DNA of 16,938 nt from Cyanobacteria bacterium UBA8803. Its GTDB lineage: Bacteria; Cyanobacteriota; Cyanobacteriia; Cyanobacteriales; Coleofasciculaceae. The notes under the pieces are model-generated. The model saw only the letters and a list, made by a program, of their open reading frames with translations. It did not search any database and was not told the DNA's origin. Numbering within the stretch: the first letter of the stretch is position 1; every line of letters begins with the position of its first letter. The position numbers were made by a program, and so were the translations under genes. The stretch covers positions 48,520-65,457 of the forward strand of contig DNXU01000448.1 in the NCBI GenBank assembly GCA_003505715.1, given 5' to 3'. Shown piece after piece: positions 1-8,126 of the stretch.

Positions 1-1097
1 TCCAGGCAGCGATCGCTGGAGTGCTTGAATCAGGTCAGTTTATCATGGGGCCAGAGGTTAAGCTGTTTGAGCAGGAGGTAGCTGCGTATTTGGGGGTGAA
101 GCACGCGATCGCAGTCAACTCCGGGACTGACGCCCTAGTTATTGGTCTCAGAGCGCTGGGTATTGGTGAAGGAGATGAAGTAATTACCAGTCCCTTTTCA
201 TTTTTTGCTACAGCTGAATCCATTAGTAATGTAGGAGCAACACCAGTATTTGCCGATATTGACCCCAATAGCTACAACATCGAGCCAAGGGCTATTCAGG
301 CCAAAATTACACCCTCTACCAAGGCAATTATGCCGGTTCATCTTTATGGGAATCCAGCAGCCATGGCTCAGATTATGGATATTGCTAAAGCCCATGGTTT
401 AAAAGTGATTGAAGACTGCGCTCAATCTTTTGGGGCACGCTACTGCGGTACTTGTCTATCGTGCAACGGTAGTTGTCAAGAGAACACCCGCACGGCAATT
501 ACTGGCAAGCAAACAGGTACTATCGGAGATGTAGGAGCCTATTCATTTTTTCCTTCTAAACCTTTGGGAGCTTATGGGGATGGGGGGATGGTAGTGACTC
601 AAGACGAGCGAGTGGCCGAGGTGGCAAGAATATTGCGGGTGCATGGAGCCAAGAAGAAGTATCAAAATGAAATGCTGGGCTACAACTCTCGCTTAGATAC
701 GATTCAAGCAGCAATTCTGCGAGTCAAATTACCCCATATTGATGCTTGGAACAAGGCGAGGCGTACTGCTGCCAAAATCTACAATGAACTCCTAGCGGAT
801 GTGTCTGATATTATCACACCAGGATTCGTCGATGGTCATGTGTTTCACCAGTATACAATTCGGATTACCGATGGCAAACGGGATCGGGTACAGCAAGCTC
901 TCGCAGAACAAGGTATTGGCACAATGATTTATTACCCAATTCCGCAAGATCGCCTACCCATTTATAAAGGCCAGTATGCGACGAATTCGCTCAGCGATGA
1001 GCTTGCTGAGCAAGTACTAAGCTTACCCATTTGGCCAGACATCGGTTTAGAGTTGCAAGAGCTAGTAGTTCAAGCGTTGCGTAGCGCTTTGGTATGA
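1..1097 (+). CDS. DegT/DnrJ/EryC1/StrS aminotransferase, WbpE-like, 5'-truncated by window edge
   Basis: A PLP-dependent sugar aminotransferase that would move an amino group from glutamate to a keto group on a nucleotide sugar in the cytoplasm. The frame is open from base 3 to the left edge and reads QAAIAG before the GTG at 21. That GTG is therefore an internal Val codon, and roughly 20-30 N-terminal residues are missing. Numbered from 21, the family marks are NSGTDAL (33-39), EDCAQSFGA (131-139), the PLP-lysine motif SFFPSKPLGAYGDGG (Lys180) and NSRLD (222-226). From memory the sequence is closer to P. aeruginosa WbpE (3-keto uronate aminotransferase; shared SFFPSKPLG, NSRLDT and a VxSLP tail) than to ArnB. 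The odd part is an insertion of about 20 residues at 141-162 carrying Cys142, Cys145, Cys148 and Cys152. It overlaps the next gene by 4 bases (ATGA). Substrate is inferred, family is secure. Confidence 0.93.
   Translation, partial: QAAIAGVLESGQFIMGPEVKLFEQEVAAYLGVKHAIAVNSGTDALVIGLRALGIGEGDEVITSPFSFFATAESISNVGATPVFADIDPNSYNIEPRAIQAKITPSTKAIMPVHLYGNPAAMAQIMDIAKAHGLKVIEDCAQSFGARYCGTCLSCNGSCQENTRTAITGKQTGTIGDVGAYSFFPSKPLGAYGDGGMVVTQDERVAEVARILRVHGAKKKYQNEMLGYNSRLDTIQAAILRVKLPHIDAWNKARRTAAKIYNELLADVSDIITPGFVDGHVFHQYTIRITDGKRDRVQQALAEQGIGTMIYYPIPQDRLPIYKGQYATNSLSDELAEQVLSLPIWPDIGLELQELVVQALRSALV
9..16. repeat. HIP1 octamer GCGATCGC
   Basis: Exact copy of the palindrome that is over-represented in many cyanobacterial genomes. 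It lies inside the truncated aminotransferase gene. Confidence 0.85.
105..112. repeat. HIP1 octamer GCGATCGC
   Basis: Second exact HIP1 copy in the first gene. No further exact copy is seen until 6952. Confidence 0.85.
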
Positions 1098-2404
1098 CTA
1101 GATTCCCTAACAGGCTCAAAAAGTTTTTGCCGAAGGGTAGCTTGACCCGCAACGTGGCAGTGTTAGCAGGTGGAACAGCGCTGGGGCAAGGATTGGTAAT
1201 TTTGTGTTCTCCACTGCTGACTCGGCTCTATACTCCTGAAGATTTTGGCGTCCTCGCGGTTTACATCTCAATCCTTGGCATTTTAGCTGTTGTAGCTTCA
1301 TTACGTTACGAGATGGGCATTCCTCTCCCAAACAACGATGAGACAGCAGTTAACCTTTTAATCCTTTGTCTGACCATTGTCTTTGGGATAAGCCTACTTA
1401 CGCTTTTTGGGGTCTGGTGTCTCAAAGACCAAATTGTAGCTTGGACTAACGTCATGGCTTTGCACCACTACCTGTGGTTACTGCCGATTAGCATATTGGG
1501 AATTGGAATCTACCAAGCCTTTAATTACTGGGCGATCAGAAAACAAGCATTTTCTCAGATTGCCAGGACTAAGTTAAATCAGAGTTTAGTTCTAGTGATA
1601 ACTCAGGTAAGTTTTGGCGTTCTGGGCTTTGGCCCAATTGGACTTTTGCTCGGTCAATTACTGGGTCATGTTACAGGGACAAGTACACTAGCCAGCTTGG
1701 CTTGGCAGAATACTCGCAAAACTCTTAAGACAGTTAGTTTAAACAGTATCTTTTTGGTGGCCAAGCGATATAAGCGATTCCCCATCCTTTCAAGTGGTGC
1801 AGCATTGTTGGATGGCTTGGGATCGCAGCTTCCAACCCTGTTTTTATCAGCCCTTTACGCACCTCAAGTTGCAGGATTTTGGGCCTTAGGGCAACGCATT
1901 GTTGGACTGCCAGCTAGCTTGGTAGGCTACTCGGTTGCTCAGGTCTATCTGGCGGAATCTGCACGACTTGCTAGGGATAGTCCTGAAAAGCTCTTGGGTT
2001 TGTTCTGGAAAACAGCGAAAGGTCAATTGCTCATAGGCTTGCTTTTAATTGTGCCGTTAGCCTTACCAGCTCCTTGGACATTTCCTCTTATTTTTGGCAA
2101 GAACTGGAAAGAGGCAGGTTTATACGTTCAAGTTCTTTCTCCAATGTTCTTGTTAGCATTCATATCTAGTCCTCTCGGAGGAGCACTTGATGTTCTTGAG
2201 CGTCAAGATTTACATCTCCTAAGGGAAATCACAAAAATTTTTCTTGTAATTGGAGCTATGTCATTAGTCAATGCAAATGACGGGAAACCTTTAATAGCCA
2301 TTATTTTTATGGGAATTGCTTTATCAATAGTATTTATATTAAATTTAGGATTGGTTTGGTATTCAATTAAAAAAGGCTGTTTTTCTAAGACAAATAATGC
2401 TTGA
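1094..2404 (+). CDS. Wzx-type oligosaccharide flippase (polysaccharide transporter, MOP superfamily)
   Basis: A 436-residue polytopic inner-membrane protein with about a dozen hydrophobic stretches. The short basic N-terminus leads into TRNVAVLAGGTALGQG and a TRLYTPEDFG loop, the usual opening of PST/Wzx transporters. The family flips undecaprenyl-pyrophosphate-linked repeat units from the cytoplasmic to the periplasmic face. The start is the ATG inside the ATGA overlap with the aminotransferase, which implies translational coupling. Length is normal for the family. The last third is more AT-rich than the first, leading into the only sizeable gap (86 bases) in the plus-strand run. Family assignment is good. 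The exact repeat unit carried cannot be read from sequence. Confidence 0.88.
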   Translation: MTRFPNRLKKFLPKGSLTRNVAVLAGGTALGQGLVILCSPLLTRLYTPEDFGVLAVYISILGILAVVASLRYEMGIPLPNNDETAVNLLILCLTIVFGISLLTLFGVWCLKDQIVAWTNVMALHHYLWLLPISILGIGIYQAFNYWAIRKQAFSQIARTKLNQSLVLVITQVSFGVLGFGPIGLLLGQLLGHVTGTSTLASLAWQNTRKTLKTVSLNSIFLVAKRYKRFPILSSGAALLDGLGSQLPTLFLSALYAPQVAGFWALGQRIVGLPASLVGYSVAQVYLAESARLARDSPEKLLGLFWKTAKGQLLIGLLLIVPLALPAPWTFPLIFGKNWKEAGLYVQVLSPMFLLAFISSPLGGALDVLERQDLHLLREITKIFLVIGAMSLVNANDGKPLIAIIFMGIALSIVFILNLGLVWYSIKKGCFSKTNNA

Positions 2405-2479
2405 ATTATATTGATAATTGATCTTAAAGGTTGGTTGGGGTTCTTTAACTATTTTATTTGATGGGTAAAATTTACAAAT

Positions 2480-2486
2480 GGGGTGA
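2480..2486 (+). promoter_or_regulatory. Ribosome binding site of the asparagine synthase gene
   Basis: GGGGTGA ends 4 bases before the ATG at 2491. That ATG is fixed independently because it gives the N-terminal Met-Cys that the glutaminase domain needs. The rest of the 2405-2490 gap is AT-rich with no convincing -35/-10 pair. Confidence 0.6.
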
Positions 2487-2490
2487 TTAA

Positions 2491-4413
2491 ATGTGTGGCA
2501 TTGCTGGATTAGTTGTTTTTCCTGCTCAAGAAATCCAAAAAGAAATCGTTGAGGAGTTACTAGATCGCCTGCAACATCGGGGGCCGGATGATCGAGGAGT
2601 ACTAATTTTTGGACGAGATGGTGTAAAAGCTGCACCTTTAATTACGGAAAGTGTAGAGGGAGAAGTCCTGCTCGTTCATCACCGTCTTTCTATTCTGGAT
2701 TTGTCTAAGGCTGGCTGGCAGCCAATGTCAAGCCAATGCAAGCGCTACCACATTGTTTTTAATGGCGAAATTTACAACTACTTAGAACTCCGCGCTGAGC
2801 TTGAGGCTCATGGCCATATTTTCCACTCGCACTCCGACACCGAGGTGCTGCTTACTGCTTACAGCCATTGGGGTGTAGAGTGCTTAAATCGTCTTGTGGG
2901 AATGTTCGCCTTTGCTATTTTAGATACCCAGGAACGCAAGCTATTTTTAGCTAGGGATTTCTTTGGGATCAAGCCTTTGTACTATACTCTCTGGCAAGGC
3001 GGCTTTGCTTTTGCTTCGGAAATCCATCCACTGTTAGATTTTCCAGGCGTGAGTCGTAAGGTCAATCCTCAGCGACTCTATGACTACTTACGCTTTGGGC
3101 TTACCGATCGCGGTGGAGAAACCCTTTTGGCCGATATCAAGCAGTTGTCCGCAGCTCATTATCTTGAGATTAAGCTGGATAACCCGATGCCGATCGAGCC
3201 ATTGTGCTACTGGCAAGTTGACCTCAATAAGCGTGCCGATCTTTCCTTTGATGAGGCAGCAAATAGGCTGCGCGAACTGTTCTTAGAAAGCATCAGACTT
3301 CACCTCCGTAGTGATGTACCAATCGGTACAGCGTTGTCAGGAGGTATTGACTCTTCTGCGATAGTGATGGCAATGCGTTATTTGGAACCCAGTCTAGAGA
3401 TTCACACTTTTAGCTACATTGCCAGCGATCCAGCATTGAGTGAAGAAAGATATGTAGACATTGTCGGCAAATCTGCTCATGCGGTGATGCATAAAGTCCA
3501 ACTTGAGTCTAGAGAGCTGGTAGCTGATTTTAAATATCTCATCCAAGCTCAAGGAGAACCTTTTGGCAGTACAAGTATTTATGCTCAGCACCGGGTATTT
3601 GGTTTAGCTCGTGAGGCTGGCATCAAGGTAATGCTTGATGGTCAGGGTGCAGATGAAATTTTGGGAGGATACATTTGTTATAAGGGTGCTCGTTTAGCTT
3701 CTCTTTTAAAGCAGAATCGGTGGGCTGAAGCTTATCAATTCATGCGGGTAGCTTCTGCAACGCCAGGGATGGGTAGCTGGCTATTATGGCAGTGGGCAAT
3801 AAATTATATGCTGCCCACTCAAATACAAGTGCTTGGTAGACAACTAGTAGGTAAAGACCTCAATCCACCTTGGTTAAACACATCCTGGTTCAAAGAACGG
3901 AACACAAGCCCATCTCTGTTTGATTACACAGGTAATAAAACAGTCCTGAGAGAATCGCTTTATGATAGTCTGAGGGAAACTTTACCCAGCCTCCTACGAT
4001 ATGAAGATCGCAATTCGATGGCGTTTTCTATTGAGAGTAGAGTACCGTTTTTGACGCCTGCACTAGTATCTTTTATGTTTGCATTGCCGGAAGAGTATAT
4101 AGTTTCGCCGGATGGCACATCTAAAGCAGTATTTCGCCGAGCTATGAAGGAAATCGTACCGAATTCGATTTTAGATCGAAAGGATAAAATTGGTTTCGCA
4201 ACTCCTGAATTCTCCTGGTTGAATTCCTTAAAACCATGGGTTGAATATACTCTCCGCTCTGAAGTAGCTGCTCAAATCCCAGCCCTTAACTGTAAGAAGT
4301 TAGAGCAAGAGTGGAATTTAATATTAACTGGGAAAAGATTATTTAATTTTAATGCTTGGAAATGGCTCAATTTAATTGAGTGGTCTAGTCAGTTTGAGGT
4401 TATATATGAGTAA
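2491..4413 (+). CDS. Asparagine synthase-type glutamine amidotransferase (AsnB-like)
   Basis: A 640-residue two-domain enzyme. The N-terminal class II glutaminase domain (about 1-220) begins MCGIAG, with Cys2 as nucleophile after Met removal, and has HRGPDD (29-34) and FNGEIYN (90-96). The C-terminal ATP-pyrophosphatase domain has the PP-loop SGGIDSS (283-289), DGQGADE and RYEDRNSMA. Glutamine-derived ammonia would be used to amidate an adenylated carboxylate. In polysaccharide loci such proteins are often thought to amidate a uronic acid (WbpS-like) rather than make free asparagine. The position between flippase and polymerase genes favours that, but it is inference. A motif usually ending VPFLD reads VPFLT here (Thr522), a variant I have the impression of in glycan-cluster members. 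The gene overlaps the next one by 8 bases. Confidence 0.93.
   Translation: MCGIAGLVVFPAQEIQKEIVEELLDRLQHRGPDDRGVLIFGRDGVKAAPLITESVEGEVLLVHHRLSILDLSKAGWQPMSSQCKRYHIVFNGEIYNYLELRAELEAHGHIFHSHSDTEVLLTAYSHWGVECLNRLVGMFAFAILDTQERKLFLARDFFGIKPLYYTLWQGGFAFASEIHPLLDFPGVSRKVNPQRLYDYLRFGLTDRGGETLLADIKQLSAAHYLEIKLDNPMPIEPLCYWQVDLNKRADLSFDEAANRLRELFLESIRLHLRSDVPIGTALSGGIDSSAIVMAMRYLEPSLEIHTFSYIASDPALSEERYVDIVGKSAHAVMHKVQLESRELVADFKYLIQAQGEPFGSTSIYAQHRVFGLAREAGIKVMLDGQGADEILGGYICYKGARLASLLKQNRWAEAYQFMRVASATPGMGSWLLWQWAINYMLPTQIQVLGRQLVGKDLNPPWLNTSWFKERNTSPSLFDYTGNKTVLRESLYDSLRETLPSLLRYEDRNSMAFSIESRVPFLTPALVSFMFALPEEYIVSPDGTSKAVFRRAMKEIVPNSILDRKDKIGFATPEFSWLNSLKPWVEYTLRSEVAAQIPALNCKKLEQEWNLILTGKRLFNFNAWKWLNLIEWSSQFEVIYE
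4396..4399 (+). promoter_or_regulatory. Ribosome binding site that fixes the start of the polymerase candidate
   Basis: GAGG lies inside the end of the preceding gene, 6 bases before the ATG at 4406. It favours this ATG over the in-frame TTG at 4376, which would add ten residues and has no comparable site. Confidence 0.6.
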
Positions 4414-5758
4414 GAATATAAATAACCAAATTAATACAAAATATTTTAGTCAAAAAAGCAGTATGTTCTTATCAGAACTGATGCTAGCTGGACAATGCAT
4501 CTCTATAAAGAAGAATACCTTGCTTAACTTGAGTAATGCTTTTATTTTAAAGATTGCTTTAGATTTAGCTAGTTATTACATTCTGGCTGAACGCTACGCT
4601 CCGTTTACTCTAAAACTCAGTCTAAATTTAGGCAAATTGGTAGAGTCTTACATTTTACTAAGTGTAATTGTACTGACTATGCCCAGGAATCAGCAACGTA
4701 TTTCGACTGTAATAATTTGGCTCTTCCTAATCTTGTCTTACATTCCAGAGCTGACTGTCTATGGCCTTGGAGATCAAGCACGACATTGGATTTATGCAAT
4801 AACTACCTTTTGGCTACTTATTTTCAGCTTTGTCAGAGTTAAGACTAGGTTCTTTAAAATTTTATATGTAAAGGGTGCAGATCCACTTTCAATTATTTTT
4901 ATTTCTGTTATACTAGTTTATACTCTTCTGGTGATTTTTTCAGTAGATGGTCTTACTCCTACAATGGATTTTGTAAAGATTTATGAAAATAGAGAAATAT
5001 TCGGAACAGTAGCTCTACCTCTTGCTAATTATGTGATTCGCTGGACTGCGTTGGTAATAGATCCATTCTTAATGATTTTTTTTCTAATTAATAAAAGGTA
5101 TTTTTATACATTTGCAATCTGCTTATTCCAATTCCTATTATTTGCTTTCCTGGGACAAAAAATATTTCTCTTTTGTATTCCTTTTGTAATTGGATTAGAT
5201 TGGCTAGTTAAAAAACGAATTTTTAATTTTTATTTAATTTGTTTTATATTTGCAGTCATAATTTCAGTCAGCTCTCTGTCTTTTATCTTATGGAAAGAAA
5301 GTTGGCTTTCTTCTATTTTTACTAATCGACTTTTAGTGTTGCCAGCATGGATATCATTTAAGCACTATGATTTTTTTTCACAGCATATTCCTACTTACTT
5401 GAGCCACAGTATATTTAGTTATTTCATAAAATATCCTTACGATATTCTACCTTGGTTTATTATTGGAGAGGTTTACTTTGGTTATCCTAGCGTTTCAGCT
5501 AACACTGGCATGATTGCAGATGCTTACATGAATTTTAGATTTTTGGGAGTACTTTTGTTAGTACCACTATTAGTAATTACGCTCAGATGGATCGACCAAA
5601 CCACTAAATTTCATAACTTTAGACTTGTTCTAGCATTAGTTAGTATGCCTATGTTTACATTATTGGCTAGTGGATTTTTGACTTCTATTTTAACCACTGG
5701 GTTAGGCGTAGCAATCCTGTTTTTACATATTCTTCCCCAAAAACAAACTTTCAAATAA
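4406..5758 (+). CDS. Polytopic membrane protein, candidate O-antigen polymerase (Wzy)
   Basis: A 450-residue integral membrane protein with roughly ten or more hydrophobic segments rich in Phe, Ile and Leu. A hydrophilic stretch about two thirds of the way along (around DILPWFIIGEVYFGYPSVSANTG) could be the large periplasmic loop of Wzy proteins. It has no enzymatic motif I recognise, and Wzy proteins share very little sequence, so the call rests on topology, length (usual 380-450) and position with a Wzx flippase and glycosyltransferases. Wzy joins flipped repeat units at the outer face of the inner membrane. The gene is conspicuously AT-rich compared with its neighbours, common for wzy genes. 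The start at 4406 is chosen for its GAGG site. An O-antigen ligase-like protein is the main alternative. Confidence 0.72.
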   Translation: MSKNINNQINTKYFSQKSSMFLSELMLAGQCISIKKNTLLNLSNAFILKIALDLASYYILAERYAPFTLKLSLNLGKLVESYILLSVIVLTMPRNQQRISTVIIWLFLILSYIPELTVYGLGDQARHWIYAITTFWLLIFSFVRVKTRFFKILYVKGADPLSIIFISVILVYTLLVIFSVDGLTPTMDFVKIYENREIFGTVALPLANYVIRWTALVIDPFLMIFFLINKRYFYTFAICLFQFLLFAFLGQKIFLFCIPFVIGLDWLVKKRIFNFYLICFIFAVIISVSSLSFILWKESWLSSIFTNRLLVLPAWISFKHYDFFSQHIPTYLSHSIFSYFIKYPYDILPWFIIGEVYFGYPSVSANTGMIADAYMNFRFLGVLLLVPLLVITLRWIDQTTKFHNFRLVLALVSMPMFTLLASGFLTSILTTGLGVAILFLHILPQKQTFK

Positions 5759-5790
5759 GCAAAATTAAAATACTCTTTAGATATTTACAG

Positions 5791-7017
5791 ATGAACGATG
5801 CTATGCGAATATTAGTAATTTTTGAGACCTTTTCCAAGAATATGGGTTACATGGGTAATATGCTGCCCAAATACCTAGCTCGTCTTGGTGTAGATGTCCA
5901 TGTGATGACTATGGATTTACCTCACAATTACTATCTCAAGAGCTTTAATAAAACTTACGGTGATTTTGCAGATTCGACAGCACTTTCAGCAGGGACTACA
6001 GAAATCTATGACGGCTATACCCTACATGTCCTACCTCATAAGAGAGTACTAGGATATATGCGAATGGTCGGTAGCTGGAGCAAGCTTCGGGTTATTCGCC
6101 CTCATATCGTGCAATCTCTGCCGGCAATTGGATGGATTCCGCTAGATGCATCACTTGCTCAACCATTCCTTAGATATAAGCTGTTTACAGGAAGCCATAC
6201 TACAGCAAGTACTTTTCCTCTGGCAAGAAGAGAAGCGCCCATTTGGCACAAAGAACAGCTCAAGTGTTTTGTAACCCGAACAGTGCCAGGTCGCTTAGTT
6301 AGTTTTGCCACACAGAAGTGTTATTGTCCTACTCAAGATTGTGCAGAGATTGCATGGCGTTTCTTTGGGGTGCAACGGCAGAAGGTTGAAGTGATGCATC
6401 TGGGTGTAGACACTGATTTTTTCTTTCCAGTTACCTCAAAAGCTACCGCTCAGGAGCGAGCAGCTTTGCGACAACAGCTTGGGTTTAGTGCAGATGATAT
6501 TGTATGCATATACACGGGTAAGTTTACCGAAGAGAAAAACCCCCTAATACTTGCCAAAGCTGTAGCACAACTACGCTCTAAGGGAGAATCCTTTTGTGGT
6601 CTCTTTATCGGTGATGGTATCCAAAAGGAGGCAATTCAAACACATCCTTGGTGTAAAGTATTAGGATTTATGCCATTTCAGCAACTAGGTGTTTACTACC
6701 GTGCTGCCGATATTGGTGTTTGGCCAACTAATGAAAGTACCTCAATGCTAGATGCTGCTGCCTGCAGACTCCCACTCATTGTAAGTGATGGTATTATTGA
6801 TCGCGCACACGTAGAAGGCAATGGCCTTGTATACAAAATGAATGATTTGGATAGTTTGGTGAGTGCTTTACTGAGTCTTCGCACTTCAGAAGTCAGGAAC
6901 CGCCTAGGAGTTGTGGGTGCTGATAAGATGGCTCGTTATTACAGTTGGGATGCGATCGCAAGGCGCAGACTTAGTGACTACGACGCTGCCTTAGCCTCCC
7001 AGAATGACAAATCATGA
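5791..7017 (+). CDS. Glycosyltransferase family 4 (GT-B fold)
   Basis: A 408-residue cytoplasmic glycosyltransferase that would transfer a sugar from a nucleotide donor to the lipid-linked acceptor with retention of configuration. The N-terminal domain starts with a Rossmann strand, MRILVIFETF, and a Gly-Met-Asn loop. The C-terminal donor domain has VCIYTGKFTEEKNP (about 236-249), a mid-domain FIGDG and LGFMPFQQLGVYYRAADI. The acidic nucleotide-sugar motif is atypical. Aligned on DAAACRLP, the second acidic residue is Asp321 and the nearest Glu is Glu315, giving a spacing of five instead of the usual EX7E. The start at 5791 has no clear Shine-Dalgarno, and the ATG at 5803 is an alternative. 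The stop overlaps the next start (ATGA). Donor and acceptor are unknown. Confidence 0.87.
   Translation: MNDAMRILVIFETFSKNMGYMGNMLPKYLARLGVDVHVMTMDLPHNYYLKSFNKTYGDFADSTALSAGTTEIYDGYTLHVLPHKRVLGYMRMVGSWSKLRVIRPHIVQSLPAIGWIPLDASLAQPFLRYKLFTGSHTTASTFPLARREAPIWHKEQLKCFVTRTVPGRLVSFATQKCYCPTQDCAEIAWRFFGVQRQKVEVMHLGVDTDFFFPVTSKATAQERAALRQQLGFSADDIVCIYTGKFTEEKNPLILAKAVAQLRSKGESFCGLFIGDGIQKEAIQTHPWCKVLGFMPFQQLGVYYRAADIGVWPTNESTSMLDAAACRLPLIVSDGIIDRAHVEGNGLVYKMNDLDSLVSALLSLRTSEVRNRLGVVGADKMARYYSWDAIARRRLSDYDAALASQNDKS
6952..6959. repeat. HIP1 octamer GCGATCGC
   Basis: Exact copy near the 3' end of the first GT4 gene. Confidence 0.85.
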
Positions 7018-8096
7018 AAGTTCTCACTGTTATTGGAACTCGACCACAGTTTATTAAAGCCAGTGCAGTCAGTAGAGTCTTACGGGAAAGAGGCCACAAA
7101 GAATTATTGGTACATACAGGACAACACTATGACCCTGAGATGTCGCAAATATTTTTTGATGAGTTAGGAATCCCAGAACCGGATATCAATCTGGGAGTTG
7201 GTTCGGGTACCCATGCGGAACAGACAGCTGGAATGCTCATTAGTTTAGAGGGTACAATTCAGGAATACCAACCAGATTGGGTAGTGGTTTATGGAGATAC
7301 AAATTCTACACTCGCAGGCGTATTAGTTGCCGCCAAGCTATATGTTCCTGTTGCCCATGTTGAGGCAGGATTGCGCTCGTTTAATCGACAAATGCCTGAG
7401 GAAATTAATAGGATTGTTACCGATGCCATCTCTAATTTATTGTTCGCACCAACTGAAACAGCCTCTATAAATCTTCATAAAGAAGGTGTTCCGGCAGAGC
7501 GCGTGTATATTGTGGGCGACGTGATGTATGACGCGGCACTTCAATACGCTGCGAAAGCAGATCGGCATAGTCAAATTTTAGATAACCTAGGTCTGCGTTC
7601 AAGAGAGTACATTCTAGCAACAATTCATCGTGCTGAGAATACAGACGATTCTAGACGGCTTAGTTCGCTTGTGGAAGCGCTCTACCAAGTTGCGTCTGCT
7701 TGGCCGATCGTTTGGCCGATACACCCACGTACTCGTGCAGCACTCAACAGAGATGGACTTTTAGAGCAGGCAGAACGAGCTATTTGTTTAATTGACCCAG
7801 TTGGTTACCTAGATATGGTTCAGTTAGAAAAGAGTGCAGTGTTAGTTGCCACTGACTCAGGCGGGGTGCAAAAAGAGGCGTTTTTTTATCGAGTACCTTG
7901 CGTAACCTTACGTGATGAAACCGAATGGATAGAACTAGTTGAACTGTGTTGGAATCGATTGTGCCCACCAACTTCTGTAGAAAATTTAGTTGAGGGTATA
8001 AGATCTGCAGTAGGAACCATCGGATGTGAAGGCAATCCTTATGGTAAAGGTGATGCTGCACAACGTATCGTGCAGATTTTGACAAGACATAGCTGA
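7014..8096 (+). CDS. Non-hydrolysing UDP-sugar 2-epimerase, WbpI/WecB family
   Basis: A 360-residue GT-B-fold epimerase that inverts C2 of a UDP-2-acetamido sugar in the cytoplasm. All the residues expected from E. coli WecB are present: Asp95 (GDTNSTL), Glu117 (HVEAGLRS), Glu130 (PEEINR) and His205 (IHRAEN), followed by DSGGVQKEAF (281-290) and DETEWIELV. The N-terminal motif reads GTRPQFIKAS, where E. coli WecB has RPEAIK. It also shares GDVMYDAAL, AENTDD and DPVGYL with P. aeruginosa WbpI, as far as I can recall that sequence. That tilts the call towards UDP-2,3-diacetamido-glucuronate 2-epimerase rather than UDP-GlcNAc 2-epimerase, but PQFIK members are often annotated simply as WecB. It is translationally coupled to the upstream GT4 by an ATGA overlap. 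Family is certain, substrate is not. Confidence 0.94.
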   Translation: MKVLTVIGTRPQFIKASAVSRVLRERGHKELLVHTGQHYDPEMSQIFFDELGIPEPDINLGVGSGTHAEQTAGMLISLEGTIQEYQPDWVVVYGDTNSTLAGVLVAAKLYVPVAHVEAGLRSFNRQMPEEINRIVTDAISNLLFAPTETASINLHKEGVPAERVYIVGDVMYDAALQYAAKADRHSQILDNLGLRSREYILATIHRAENTDDSRRLSSLVEALYQVASAWPIVWPIHPRTRAALNRDGLLEQAERAICLIDPVGYLDMVQLEKSAVLVATDSGGVQKEAFFYRVPCVTLRDETEWIELVELCWNRLCPPTSVENLVEGIRSAVGTIGCEGNPYGKGDAAQRIVQILTRHS

Positions 8097-8119
8097 AAAA
8101 GATAAATTAAATAATAAAT

Positions 8120-8124
8120 AAGGA
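8120..8124 (+). promoter_or_regulatory. Possible ribosome binding site with short spacing
   Basis: AAGGA sits only 2 bases before the ATG at 8127, closer than usual. It is the only purine-rich site in the 30-base gap. Confidence 0.35.
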
Positions 8125-8126
8125 TT

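Noticed and set aside
2405..2490. Internal promoter before the amidotransferase gene
   Set aside because: The gap is AT-rich, but I could not find a -35/-10 pair with proper spacing that stands out from background.
4376..4405. TTG start adding ten residues to the polymerase candidate
   Set aside because: The ATG at 4406 has a GAGG site at good spacing and gives a normal short overlap. The extra residues lie antiparallel to no known motif and would need a rare start.
7780..8085. 101-codon minus-strand open frame
   Set aside because: Antisense to the well-conserved 3' part of the 2-epimerase, with no recognisable domain or ribosome site.
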